This document shows positions 28,158 through 37,090 of a DNA stretch of 64,000 bases, piece by piece (positions within the stretch are counted from its first letter, which is position 1; every line of letters starts with the position of its first letter). The notes under the pieces were generated by a model that was not told where the DNA came from, ran no database searches, and saw nothing but the letters and a program-made list of their open reading frames with translations. The DNA lies in assembly GCF_013030985.1 (NCBI RefSeq), contig NZ_WPYP01000004.1:124001-188000 (forward strand), written 5' to 3'. The stretch comes from Ruegeria arenilitoris. Lineage in GTDB: Bacteria; Pseudomonadota; Alphaproteobacteria; Rhodobacterales; Rhodobacteraceae. A program made the translations under genes and the position numbers.

Positions 28158-28562
28158 ATGAAGAATATTCTGGTCTTTGTCCTCATTCTGTTTGGAATTT
28201 CCTCACTAGCCTCTGCGCAACAGACGGCAGATGTAAAATTCGAACCGGGCAACTATGGCACGATGGTCAGCGGCACGGTCACTGGCGACGAGTATTTTGA
28301 CTACAAGCTGGGCGCGTCGTCAGGTCAGGAAATGTTCGCCGAGCTTCAGGTCAGCGACACCAACGGCAACGGCGTGATCTATTTCAACATCCTGCCGCCG
28401 GGTAGCGATGGCGTCGCAATTTACAATGGCTCAATCAACGGCAACACCGCCCGGATCGACCTGCCCGAGGACGGAGATTACACGATACGGGTCTATTTGA
28501 TGGGCAATGACCGCGATACCGGCAAGACGGTCGGTTACAATCTGGACCTGTCGATCCAGTAG
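28158..28562 (+). CDS. PliG-like periplasmic protein (putative g-type lysozyme inhibitor)
   Basis: 134-residue secreted protein with signal peptide MKNILVFVLILFGISSLASA. The mature part is an all-beta domain whose layout (VKFEPGNYGTMVSGTV ... YTIRVYLMGNDRDTGKTVGYNLDLSI) follows E. coli PliG, the periplasmic inhibitor of goose-type lysozyme, including the C-terminal RND-x-GKT/KKYN-like strand. Relatives are sometimes labelled 'DNA breaking-rejoining protein'. GGAG at 28144 is 10 nt before the ATG. It stands alone after chrR. Lysozyme inhibition is inferred from family likeness. Confidence 0.6.
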   Translation: MKNILVFVLILFGISSLASAQQTADVKFEPGNYGTMVSGTVTGDEYFDYKLGASSGQEMFAELQVSDTNGNGVIYFNILPPGSDGVAIYNGSINGNTARIDLPEDGDYTIRVYLMGNDRDTGKTVGYNLDLSIQ

Positions 28563-28565
28563 GGT

Positions 28566-29795
28566 TCAGGCTTCGGATTTACCCAGCGGCACCACGTTGG
28601 GGTGTTCGTCCGGGGCCAGTTCCTCGAAATCGAAATTGTCCAGCCGCTGCGCCCGGCGCCCCGCCTTTTCGGCGCTGATCTTGATTTCCGAGATGTCCTT
28701 GGCCGCCTGCCCGAAATGACGGTCAAGGTTCGAGACACGATCGCCCAGACGCTCCACATCCTTGTGCAGCAAACCCAGTTCCTTGCGGATCGCGCCCGCC
28801 TGCTCGCGCATCCGCGCGTCTTTCAGGATCGCGCGCATGGTGTTCAGCGTCGCCATGCAGGTGGTGGGCGAGACGATCCAGACGCGTTTGCTGAAACTTT
28901 CCTGCACCAGTTCGGGGAACTTTGCGTGCAACTCGGCATAGACCGCCTCGGAGGGCAAAAACATCAGCGCGCCGTCCGCGGTTTCGCCATCCAGAATGTA
29001 CTTCTCGGCAATGTCGTTGATGTGCTTGCGCACGGTGCTGCGGAACATCTGCACCGCTGCTTTCAGTTCGGCATCATTGGTCGAGCCGATCAGTGCCTCA
29101 TACGCTTCCAGCGGGAATTTGCTGTCGATCACGATTGGGCCCGGCGGGTTCGGCAGGTGGATCAGGCAATCCGCGCGGCGCCCGTTCGACAGCGTTGCCT
29201 GTAACTGAAAACTGTCCGAGGGCAGTGCCTTCGACACGATATCGTTCAGCTGAATCTCTCCAAATGCCCCGCGCGTCTGCTTGTTCGACAGGATATCCTG
29301 CAGCGACAGCACATCGCCGGACAATTTGGTGATATTGTCCTGCGCCTTGTCGATGGCGGCCAGCCGTTCCTGCAACTGCGTCAGCGAGGTCGCGGTCTGT
29401 TTCGACGAGCCATGCAGCGATTCCTTCATCCGCTCCTGCATCTCGGCCAGCGCACGCGCCGACTTCATCGCGTTGTCGGCCAACCGGTCGTTCATCTGCT
29501 GCTGCACCGAGGACAGGCGCGATTCGACCGTCTGGATCACCTGCACCTGCGCATTCGCCTGCGTGTCCGAAACATGCTGCAATCCGCCGCGTAGCTGCTC
29601 CTGTCCTTGCCCCAACTGCTGCACATGCTGGCCCAGATGCGCCATCTGCCGGGCCAGAGGTTCCGCCATCCGGGCCGAGCGCTGCGCCGCCCGCATGGAC
29701 ATCAACAGCAGCAACAGGATCAGCGCCACCACTCCGCCGCCGATCAGGATCACGGGGTCGTTCAATGCAACTTGGGTGCCAGCAATCTCGATCAT
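28566..29795 (-). CDS. rmuC: DNA recombination protein RmuC
   Basis: 409 residues. An N-terminal transmembrane helix (VILIGGGVVALILLLLLM) is followed by a long coiled coil (~40-170) and the RmuC nuclease-like domain (SNGRRADCLIHLPNP, VIDSKFPLEAYEAL). RmuC limits sequence inversions and acts in recombination. It is 52 bp downstream of mutL on the same strand, so both genome-maintenance genes may be cotranscribed. Confidence 0.92.
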   Translation of the reverse strand: MIEIAGTQVALNDPVILIGGGVVALILLLLLMSMRAAQRSARMAEPLARQMAHLGQHVQQLGQGQEQLRGGLQHVSDTQANAQVQVIQTVESRLSSVQQQMNDRLADNAMKSARALAEMQERMKESLHGSSKQTATSLTQLQERLAAIDKAQDNITKLSGDVLSLQDILSNKQTRGAFGEIQLNDIVSKALPSDSFQLQATLSNGRRADCLIHLPNPPGPIVIDSKFPLEAYEALIGSTNDAELKAAVQMFRSTVRKHINDIAEKYILDGETADGALMFLPSEAVYAELHAKFPELVQESFSKRVWIVSPTTCMATLNTMRAILKDARMREQAGAIRKELGLLHKDVERLGDRVSNLDRHFGQAAKDISEIKISAEKAGRRAQRLDNFDFEELAPDEHPNVVPLGKSEA

Positions 29796-29847
29796 GTCGC
29801 CTCGAATGTTCTTGTTTTATTCTTCATAACCCGGCAGAGCCACCGGA

Positions 29848-31707
29848 TCAACTGCGGCCGAACAGACGCTCGATATCGCTCAGCTTCAGTTCTACGTAAG
29901 TCGGCCGCCCATGGTTGCACTGCCCGGAATGGGGTGTCGCCTCCATCTCACGCAGCAGGGCATTCATTTCCTCGGCCCGCATCCGGCGGCCCGATCGGAC
30001 CGAACCGTGACAGGCCACCCGGCTGAGGATCGCTTCGATCCGCGCCTGCACCGTCTGGCTTTCGCCCTGATCGGCCAGTTCATCAAGGATATCCAGGATC
30101 ATCGCACGGGCATCGACCTCCCCCAGAATGGCTGGGGTCTCACGCACGGCGATGGCGCCGCCGCCGAAGGGTTCCAGCGTCAGTCCAAGGCGTGACAGGT
30201 CGTCGGCCACGGTCATCAGGCGCGCGCAGTCGCCTTCTGAAAGCTCGACAATTTCAGGGATCAGCAGCGCTTGTGCGGCGACGCCATTCTCGGCCATCTG
30301 GGTCTTGAGCTTCTCATAGACCAGACGTTCATGCGCCGCGTGTTGATCGACGATCACCATGCCGTCGGCGGTCTGGGCGATGATGTAATTCTCGTGCACC
30401 TGCCCGCGTGCCGCGCCCAAGGGCAGGTCCTGCGGTGCAGGCTCTTCAACCGCAACCGGAGCCGCCGGGGCGGGGTCAACAACACTGCCGCTATAATCCT
30501 GGGACAGCTCGGCAAAACCCGGGGCCTGCGCGCGATACACAGCCTGACGCGTGGCAGGCGATGGCCGGTCCATCTGATACACCCGCGCAGGTGCAGGCTG
30601 CGCCGGTTCGGGCCGCATCGCGCCCAACGTGGCATTGGCGACGGTCGTTGAGGCCCGGTGACCCGCCTCGGCCAGCGCGTGACGCAGCGCCGAGACGATC
30701 AGCCCACGCGCCACGCCGGGATCGCGAAACCGCACCTCGGATTTGGCCGGGTGGACGTTCACGTCCACCAGCGTCGGGTCACAGTCGATGAACAGCGCCG
30801 CCGCCGGGTGGCGGTCACGGCTGAGAAAATCGAAATAGGCCGCCCGCAATGCACCGGTCAGCATCTTGTCACGCACCGGGCGGCCATTGACGAACAGGTA
30901 CTGTGCCACCGCCGCACCTCGGGAATAGGTTGGCAAGGCGGCATAGCCATAGAGCCGGATGCCCTCGCGCGTGGCATCGATCTGCAGCGCGTTCTCGGCA
31001 AATTCACGCCCGATCACCCGGGCCAGACGGGCGTGCAGCGCGTCGAACAGATCACCATTCTCGTGGTCGGCACGGAAGGTCACGCGGCCCTCGCCCCCGC
31101 CCGAGACATCGCGCAGAGAGAAGGTGATGGCGGGCTCGGCCATCGCCAGACGTTTGACCGTATCACCAATCGCCTGTGCCTCGGCCCGGTCGGTGCGCAT
31201 GAATTTCAGCCGCGCAGGGGTGGCAAAGAACAGATCGCGCAGCTCCACCACCGTGCCTGCGCGCAATGCGGCGGGCTTCACCGCCTCCATCTTGCCGCCG
31301 GCCACGTGGATCTGCGCCGCATCCGCGCCCGGCACCCGACTGGTGATCGTCAACCGACCCACCGCGCCCAGTGACGGCAGCGCCTCGCCCCGGAACCCGA
31401 ACGTGTGGATGTTGAGCAGATCCGAGCCATCAATCTTCGAGGTCGCATGGCGCGACAGGGCCAGCGGCAGGTCCTGTGCCGAAATCCCGCAACCATCATC
31501 GGTAACGCGAATCAACGTTTTGCCGCCATCAGCAATATCGATGGCAATCCGCGTCGCACCGGCATCAACGGCGTTTTCCACCAGTTCCTTGACTGCCGAG
31601 GCCGGGCGTTCCACCACCTCACCCGCTGCAATACGGTTGATAGCAGCATCATCCAGCTGTCGAATTACGGGTGGATTTTCGCTGATATTGGGGTGTGTCT
31701 GCGCCAT
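29848..31707 (-). CDS. mutL: DNA mismatch repair protein MutL
   Basis: 619-residue mismatch-repair ATPase/endonuclease. The N-terminal GHKL ATPase has [21 protein letters not shown] and [12 protein letters not shown] variable linker (~340-430) is followed by the C-terminal dimerisation domain with [12 protein letters not shown], which fits the MutL endonuclease motif DQHA-x2-E-x4-E. The protein should therefore nick DNA. The ATG at 31707 (MAQTHPN) is preferred to the frame opening at 31734. Confidence 0.93.
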   Translation of the reverse strand: MAQTHPNISENPPVIRQLDDAAINRIAAGEVVERPASAVKELVENAVDAGATRIAIDIADGGKTLIRVTDDGCGISAQDLPLALSRHATSKIDGSDLLNIHTFGFRGEALPSLGAVGRLTITSRVPGADAAQIHVAGGKMEAVKPAALRAGTVVELRDLFFATPARLKFMRTDRAEAQAIGDTVKRLAMAEPAITFSLRDVSGGGEGRVTFRADHENGDLFDALHARLARVIGREFAENALQIDATREGIRLYGYAALPTYSRGAAVAQYLFVNGRPVRDKMLTGALRAAYFDFLSRDRHPAAALFIDCDPTLVDVNVHPAKSEVRFRDPGVARGLIVSALRHALAEAGHRASTTVANATLGAMRPEPAQPAPARVYQMDRPSPATRQAVYRAQAPGFAELSQDYSGSVVDPAPAAPVAVEEPAPQDLPLGAARGQVHENYIIAQTADGMVIVDQHAAHERLVYEKLKTQMAENGVAAQALLIPEIVELSEGDCARLMTVADDLSRLGLTLEPFGGGAIAVRETPAILGEVDARAMILDILDELADQGESQTVQARIEAILSRVACHGSVRSGRRMRAEEMNALLREMEATPHSGQCNHGRPTYVELKLSDIERLFGRS

Positions 31708-31776
31708 ACCACCAGACCTAGCACAGGCGCGCACGATTCTGCCACCGGTTTGGATCTATCAATTTTAAGGAGGGGG

Positions 31777-31840
31777 CGTTCGAACAATCGCGCCGAACCG
31801 ATGCTGTCACACGGCAAACCGGATCGCGATTGTCCGAACG
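31777..31840. repeat. Long inverted repeat upstream of mutL
   Basis: CGTTCGAACAATCGCG (31777-31792) and CGCGATTGTCCGAACG (31825-31840) are inverted copies with one mismatch over 16 bp, separated by 32 nt. They lie in the 280-bp gap between the metal permease stop and mutL. This could be a cruciform, a dimeric operator for mutL, or a small mobile-repeat remnant. No T-run. Nothing else is recognised in 31841-31987. Confidence 0.6.
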
Positions 31841-31987
31841 ATCCGAAGTGAGTGGTGGTCATTCAGAAAAATCTGGCGAGGGCTTAGCACGATTAAAGCA
31901 TTGAAAGTCATTAACTCTGCCCGCGCAGGAATTCTGAGCGAGTTTCAGCCGACCGCTCGCAGACAGGGGTGGCGGGAACACGCCGTG

Positions 31988-32917
31988 TCAAGAGGCCTGG
32001 GGCGCTCCGGCGCGGGTTCGGCACGGTCCCCATAGCGCGGCAGCGGCCAGGATCAGGCCGGACATGGTGGCAATCATGCCTGCCGCGCTGACAGCGTCCG
32101 CTCTGCCCAGCCACAACGGCCCATATCCCGCCAGCACATAGCCCGACACCGCCGAGACGGTGGCGAAGACAACGCTCCACGTGATCTGGGTTTCCAGCCG
32201 GTTGGTCATCAGGCGCGCGGCAGCTGGCGGGCAGATGAACATGGCGATCACGATGATCGACCCCACCGCGTCAAAGGCTGCCACGGCGGAAATCGCCGCA
32301 ACGATCACCAGCGCCATGCCCAGCGCGCCGGTGCGAATGCCGATGGTGCGGGCAAAGCCCTCGTCAAAGGTAGAGATTTTCAGCGGGCGCCAGAACAGCC
32401 AGATGAACAGGATCACCCCCGCCAGCGTCAGTGCAATACGCGGCAGTTCCGGTGGCAAACCAGCCAGGGCCGTCAGGTCCAGCACGGATGACCAGCCCGC
32501 CGCATCCAGCCAAATCAGGCTTTCCAGATTGCCGTAAAGCGCATGTTCCACGTCCAGATGCACGGTCGAAGTGTCGGTCTGTTCCAGCAACAGCACACCG
32601 CCAGCGAACATGGTGGTAAAGACCACCCCCATCGCAGCGCCGGGTTCGATCTGTCCCAGCCTCCGGATCGCCTCGATCATCACCACGGCCACAATCGACG
32701 CACCCGCCGCGCCCAGCATCATCGGCCAGGTCGAGATCGCTCCGGTCAGTATAAAGGCCACCACGATGCCCGGCAGCACCACGTGGCTGATCGCGTCGCC
32801 GATCAGGGCCTGTTTGCGCAGCACCAGAAAGTTGCCGGGCAGCGCGCAGGCAATTGCCGCAAAAGTGCCGATCAGCAAAGGCGTCAGAGACAGGGGGACA
32901 AACTCTTCACCGCTCAT
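31988..32917 (-). CDS. Metal (Mn/Fe/Zn) ABC transporter, permease 2
   Basis: 309-residue ABC-3 family permease with about nine transmembrane helices. FLVLRKQALIGDAISHVVLPGIVVAF is the family block near the N-terminus. It resembles SitD/MntD-type subunits and overlaps the upstream permease by 4 nt. It forms a heterodimeric channel with that subunit. Last gene of the operon. Confidence 0.88.
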   Translation of the reverse strand: MSGEEFVPLSLTPLLIGTFAAIACALPGNFLVLRKQALIGDAISHVVLPGIVVAFILTGAISTWPMMLGAAGASIVAVVMIEAIRRLGQIEPGAAMGVVFTTMFAGGVLLLEQTDTSTVHLDVEHALYGNLESLIWLDAAGWSSVLDLTALAGLPPELPRIALTLAGVILFIWLFWRPLKISTFDEGFARTIGIRTGALGMALVIVAAISAVAAFDAVGSIIVIAMFICPPAAARLMTNRLETQITWSVVFATVSAVSGYVLAGYGPLWLGRADAVSAAGMIATMSGLILAAAALWGPCRTRAGAPQAS

Positions 32918-34119
32918 GAGGGCACCCCCTGCGGGCCGCCGATCTGGCGGTCGATCTCGGCGATCTGGTCACGCGTCAGCACCGTTTCGATATCGCGCAG
33001 CCCGTCATAGAGCGCCGCCGTCGCCTCGTGCGCCTGATCGGCACGGACCACTTCCCACCGTTTTTCATCGCGCAGGGCCTTGGCGGCGCGGGCCTTGCCG
33101 GCCTCGGTCGCGACGCCGTCGGCGCGGGCCAACCCGGCGCGTTTCAACAGGCGCAGAGTCAGCGGTTCATAGATTTTCTGATCCTGAGCCAACGCCAACA
33201 GACCCTGCCGGATGTGGACGCGGCGCTGGAAGCGCAGATGTTTCAGCACCGCCGCCAGAACACCCCGCACCGGAGCCAACAGCAGGGACAGGGCAAAGAA
33301 CCCAAAGCTGACCAGCACGATGATCGGACCGGTGGGCAGGTTTGGGGCCGAGGCCGACAGCGCCGCCCCCAGATAGCCCGCCAGACCGCCCGCCAGACCG
33401 GCCAACAGGACAACCCGGTCCGACCGCTCGGTCCAGAACCGGGCCGTGACGGCGGGAATAATCAGCAGTGCCACGATCAGAATCAGCCCGACGACTTTCA
33501 GTCCGACCACAGTGACGGCCATCACCAGCCCCATCATCGCCAGATCGATGCGATGCACCGGCAGCCCCCGCGCCGCGGCGTATTCCGGATCGAAGGCCAC
33601 CATGGTCATCGGGCGCCGGATGATCATCACCAGAGCCAGCGTCGCAGCACCTCCAATCGCGATGATCAGCGCATCGGCCCAGAGCATCCCAGCGGTCGAG
33701 CCCAGCAGGAACCCCTCCAACCCGGCCTGCCGCCCGACGCCCATGGTCTGAATGACGGTCAGCAGCACCACACCAAAGCCGAAAAACACCGAAAGAACCG
33801 CCCCGATGGCCGCATCTTCGGCCAGTCGAGTGCGGCGGGTCAGCCAGTTCATGCAGAGCAGACCGATCCAGGCCGAGATCGCCGATCCGGCCAGCAGGCC
33901 GATCAGATTGCGCCCATCGCCGCCAAAGGCAACCAACACCATGAAGGCCAGGCACACGCCCGGCAGTGTCGCGTGGCTGATCGCGTCGCTGACCAGCGCG
34001 CGCTTGCGCAGAAACAGGAACGTGCCGGTCACCCCGGCCGAAATGCCAAGCAAGGTCGCACCGATGGCAACCAGCGTGGCGTTATAGCCAAGCTGCAGGG
34101 TCAGAGCATCCCAAAGCAT
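32914..34119 (-). CDS. Metal ABC transporter, permease 1 with C-terminal cytosolic extension
   Basis: 401 residues. The first ~285 form an ABC-3 permease (FLFLRKRALVSDAISHATLPGVCLAF; homologous to the next gene). About 110 extra residues follow (HLRFQRRVHIRQGLLALAQ ... LTLRLLKRAGLARADGVATE ...). They look like a winged-helix fold of the DtxR/MntR N-terminal type rather than membrane sequence. SitC-like permeases with such tails occur in several bacteria, but the tail's role is not established. Confidence 0.85.
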   Translation of the reverse strand: MLWDALTLQLGYNATLVAIGATLLGISAGVTGTFLFLRKRALVSDAISHATLPGVCLAFMVLVAFGGDGRNLIGLLAGSAISAWIGLLCMNWLTRRTRLAEDAAIGAVLSVFFGFGVVLLTVIQTMGVGRQAGLEGFLLGSTAGMLWADALIIAIGGAATLALVMIIRRPMTMVAFDPEYAAARGLPVHRIDLAMMGLVMAVTVVGLKVVGLILIVALLIIPAVTARFWTERSDRVVLLAGLAGGLAGYLGAALSASAPNLPTGPIIVLVSFGFFALSLLLAPVRGVLAAVLKHLRFQRRVHIRQGLLALAQDQKIYEPLTLRLLKRAGLARADGVATEAGKARAAKALRDEKRWEVVRADQAHEATAALYDGLRDIETVLTRDQIAEIDRQIGGPQGVPS

Positions 34120-34122
34120 GAT

Positions 34123-34929
34123 TTACCCCAGTGCGCGCGAAATCTGGTCGATCTGGGCGGTGGCCAGACGGCCTCCGTAGGCCGATTGCAGGGTCTCGGC
34201 GGTGAAGGCTTCGGCCACCGGTCCCTCGGCCACTTTGCGGGTGTTGATCAGGAAAACGTGGTCGAAATAGTCGGTGACGGTTGCCAGATCGTGGTGCACG
34301 ACGACAACGGTCTTCCCGGCCTCTCTCAGCGATTTCAGCACCGCGATGATGGCTTTCTCTGTGGCCGCGTCGACCCCGGCAAAGGGTTCGTCCAGAAGAT
34401 ACAGGTCAGCCTCTTGCGCCAACGCACGCGCCAGAAACACCCGTTGCTGCTGACCGCCGGAAAGCTGGCCGATCTGACGGTCCGCGAAATCGTGCATTCC
34501 AACGCGGTTCAGGCACTCCATCGCCCGAGCCATGTGCCGGGCGCGAATACGCCCCAGCAGGCCCAGTTCCCGCGACAGGCCCATCAGCACCACGTCAATC
34601 ACACGGGTCGGGAAATCCCAATCCACACTGGCGCGTTGCGGTACATAGGCGATGCGGGCGCGTTGCTGCTCCAGCGGCTTGCCGTAGACGGTGACCTGCC
34701 CGGACAGCGGCGTCACGATCCCCAAAGCAGCCTTGAGCAGGGTCGATTTCCCGGCCCCGTTCGGACCGATAATCGCAGTCATCGCGCCGGGCTGGACGGT
34801 CATGTCCACCGAGAACACCGCTGGCTTCTGGCCGTAGGAAACCGTCAGGCCACGAATGGCCAGAGGGCTGTCATCCAGGCTGTTCTCAGCAACCGCAACA
34901 CCCTGATTTGTGGCCAGCTCCAGCATCAC
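34123..34929 (-). CDS. Metal ABC transporter, ATP-binding protein
   Basis: 268-residue ABC ATPase: Walker A GPNGAGKSTL, signature LSGGQQQRVFLARAL, Walker B DLYLLDEPFAGVD, switch histidine in VVHHDLATV. The family is MntB/SitB/ZnuC-like. It has an unusual ~25-residue N-terminal lead (ATNQGVAVAENSLDD) before the domain; an internal later start is possible but none has a clear ribosome site. It is adjacent to the binding-protein gene (0-bp gap). Confidence 0.9.
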   Translation of the reverse strand: MMLELATNQGVAVAENSLDDSPLAIRGLTVSYGQKPAVFSVDMTVQPGAMTAIIGPNGAGKSTLLKAALGIVTPLSGQVTVYGKPLEQQRARIAYVPQRASVDWDFPTRVIDVVLMGLSRELGLLGRIRARHMARAMECLNRVGMHDFADRQIGQLSGGQQQRVFLARALAQEADLYLLDEPFAGVDAATEKAIIAVLKSLREAGKTVVVVHHDLATVTDYFDHVFLINTRKVAEGPVAEAFTAETLQSAYGGRLATAQIDQISRALG

Positions 34930-35883
34930 TTAAAACCCCGCCGACAATTTGCCGTTCATGCCGCGATCGGGCACTTCCGCGCCCAGCGCGCCTGCGATGA
35001 CGGTGATGTTGTGGTCCAGCATGCCGATATAAGTGCCCTCATAGGTGCCCGGTTCGCCCATGGCGTCGGAATACAGCTCACCGCCGACACCCACATCATG
35101 ACCTTTGGCCGCAGCACCTTCGATCAGCGCGCGCATCGACCGGTCGGAAACCGAGCTTTCAACAAATACCGCCGTCAGCTGTTGATCGACCAGCGTATCC
35201 ACCAGCTCTCCGATCCGGTTCAGCCCGGCCTCGGACTGGGTCGAGATGCCCTGAATGCCCATCACCTCATAGCCGTATGCCGCGCCGAAATAGCCAAAGG
35301 CGTCATGCGCGGTGACCAGCACGCGGTTGCTTTCAGGAACGGAAGCAAGGGCCTGAGCGGCATAACCCTCCAACTGATCGATCTCGGCCAGATGCGCCTG
35401 CGCGTTCGCAGCAAAGATGTCGGCTGCGTCAGGGCGCGCTTCGGTCAGCGCCTCTTGCACTTCGACCACCACATCGCGCCACAGGGCCGGGCTCATCCAC
35501 ACATGCGGGTCGTATTTGTCGGCATAATCGTCATGGGCGCGCAGTTTCGACGTGTCGATCCCTTCGGCCACGGCCACCACCGCCCGCTTGCGGCCCAGAT
35601 CGTGGAAGAAGTCTTCCATCTGCGCTTCAAGATACAGACCATGCCACAGGATCAAGTCCGCGCGGGTCATGGCAACGATATCGCTGCGGGTCTGGCGATA
35701 GGCATGCGGATCGACGCCGGGACCCATCAGGCCCTTCACCTCGACCTGATCTCCACCCACCTGACGCGCGGCATCGGCGATCATGCCGGTGGTGGCAACC
35801 ACCTTCAGCGGCGCCTCGGCCCAGGCCGTCAATGGCAATGCAACGGCAAAGGCCAATGCTGCAAGAAAGCTGCGACGAATCAT
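34930..35883 (-). CDS. Metal ABC transporter, periplasmic binding protein (ZnuA/TroA family)
   Basis: 317 residues with a Sec signal peptide (MIRRSFLAALAFAVALPLTAWA). The cluster A-I fold shows metal-ligand positions in GVDPHAYRQT, YDPHVWMSP, VTAHDAFGYFGAAY and the C-terminal Asp in MLDHN. It lacks the long His-rich loop of typical ZnuA, which favours manganese or iron. First gene of the operon, reading away from two palindromic operators. Confidence 0.9.
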   Translation of the reverse strand: MIRRSFLAALAFAVALPLTAWAEAPLKVVATTGMIADAARQVGGDQVEVKGLMGPGVDPHAYRQTRSDIVAMTRADLILWHGLYLEAQMEDFFHDLGRKRAVVAVAEGIDTSKLRAHDDYADKYDPHVWMSPALWRDVVVEVQEALTEARPDAADIFAANAQAHLAEIDQLEGYAAQALASVPESNRVLVTAHDAFGYFGAAYGYEVMGIQGISTQSEAGLNRIGELVDTLVDQQLTAVFVESSVSDRSMRALIEGAAAKGHDVGVGGELYSDAMGEPGTYEGTYIGMLDHNITVIAGALGAEVPDRGMNGKLSAGF

Positions 35884-35920
35884 TTCAGACCCCGATTTGG
35901 TAAACTGTTAAGAATGAATA

Positions 35921-35935
35921 TGCGAACCATTCGCA
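35921..35935. promoter_or_regulatory. Metal-responsive operator, copy 1
   Basis: TGCGAA-cca-TTCGCA palindrome 38 bp before the binding-protein start. It shares its arms with the stronger palindrome at 35950-35968; the centres are 31 bp apart, about three helical turns. Fur-superfamily (Mur, Zur) or MntR sites are the likely class. Confidence 0.65.
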
Positions 35936-35949
35936 ACTAAGTCAACGCT

Positions 35950-35968
35950 CTTGCGAATTATTCGCAAG
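35950..35968. promoter_or_regulatory. Metal-responsive operator, copy 2 (perfect palindrome)
   Basis: CTTGCGAAT-T-ATTCGCAAG: 19-bp perfect palindrome in the divergent region between the metal importer and deoC. Position and pairing with copy 1 point to a dimeric metalloregulator such as Mur. A degenerate third half-site-rich stretch (GTGCGAATTTGGCGCAA) lies near 36046-36062, closer to deoC. Confidence 0.72.
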
Positions 35969-36081
35969 AAAATGCCAATTTTGTCCATTTGGTCAAAAAA
36001 TATACAGCCGCAGCTCCTGTATGCCTTCCATTTATGCGCAACCCGTGCGAATTTGGCGCAAACCTCCCAAAGGATGTGATT

Positions 36082-37080
36082 ATGGAAACGCAGAGCTCAG
36101 ACAGCCCCGTGCGCACCGCGCATCTGCCGCAAGTGACCGAGCCCAGAAACCCCGGTATGGACCTTGATCTGGACTGGGTGCGCGCCGTGCAGGCCAACAC
36201 TTCGGCCATCGAACGCCGCTCGGCGACCCTGCCCGGTCGGCGGTCGGTGAAGAAAGACTATCAGGCCGCGTGGCTGCTGAAGGCGGTCACGATGATCGAC
36301 CTGACCACACTGGCAGGTGACGACACCGTTGGCCGCGTGCGCCGCTTGTGCGCCAAGGCCCGCCAGCCTGTCACACCCGCTTTGCTTCGGGCGATGGACA
36401 TGCCGCCGATCACCACTGGCGCGGTCTGCGTCTATCACGACATGATCGAAACCGCGGTTGCGGCGCTGAAGGGCACCGGCATTCCAGTGGCCGCCGTTTC
36501 CACCGGGTTCCCCGCGGGCTTGTCTCCGTTTCACCTGCGCGTGGCCGAGATCGAGGAAAGCGTGAAGGCCGGGGCCGAGGAGATCGACATCGTGATCTCG
36601 CGCCGCCATGTGCTGTCGGGTGACTGGCAAGCCCTGTATGATGAAATGAAAGCCTTCCGCGTGGCCTGCGGCGATGCCCATGTCAAAGCCATTCTGGCAA
36701 CCGGCGAACTGGGCAGCCTGCGCAATGTCGCCCGCGCCTCGCTGGTCTGCATGATGGCCGGGGCGGATTTCATCAAGACCTCGACCGGGAAGGAAAGCGT
36801 CAACGCCACCCTGCCCGTGTCGCTGGTGATGATCCGCGCGATCCGCGACTATTATGACCGTACCGGGTATCGGGTGGGTTACAAACCTGCGGGTGGCATC
36901 TCAAAAGCCAAGGACGCGCTGGTTTACCTGTCGCTGATCAAGGATGAGCTGGGCGACCGCTGGCTGGAGCCGGACCTGTTCCGCTTTGGCGCGTCGTCGC
37001 TGCTGGGCGATATTGAACGGCAGTTGGAACACTATGTGACGGGCGCGTATTCCGCCGGTTACCGTCACTCCATGGGCTGA
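36082..37080 (+). CDS. deoC: Deoxyribose-phosphate aldolase
   Basis: 332-residue long-form DERA, cleaving deoxyribose-5-phosphate to acetaldehyde and glyceraldehyde-3-phosphate. The Schiff-base lysine is Lys232 in GADFIKTSTGKES. The proton-relay lysine is in RVGYKPAGGI, and DLTTLAGDDT matches the phosphate/substrate block. About 70 N-terminal residues exceed the E. coli enzyme, as in eukaryote-like DERAs. ATG 36082 follows AAAGGATG. Ten bases before the ALDH16 gene. Confidence 0.93.
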   Translation: METQSSDSPVRTAHLPQVTEPRNPGMDLDLDWVRAVQANTSAIERRSATLPGRRSVKKDYQAAWLLKAVTMIDLTTLAGDDTVGRVRRLCAKARQPVTPALLRAMDMPPITTGAVCVYHDMIETAVAALKGTGIPVAAVSTGFPAGLSPFHLRVAEIEESVKAGAEEIDIVISRRHVLSGDWQALYDEMKAFRVACGDAHVKAILATGELGSLRNVARASLVCMMAGADFIKTSTGKESVNATLPVSLVMIRAIRDYYDRTGYRVGYKPAGGISKAKDALVYLSLIKDELGDRWLEPDLFRFGASSLLGDIERQLEHYVTGAYSAGYRHSMG

Positions 37081-37090
37081 GGGCAGAACA

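Noticed and set aside
33028..35940. 970-codon open frame on the plus strand opposite the metal ABC transporter operon
   Set aside because: It is a shadow of four well-supported minus-strand genes: rich in His/Gln/Arg, no family match, no ribosome site, and it crosses gene boundaries.
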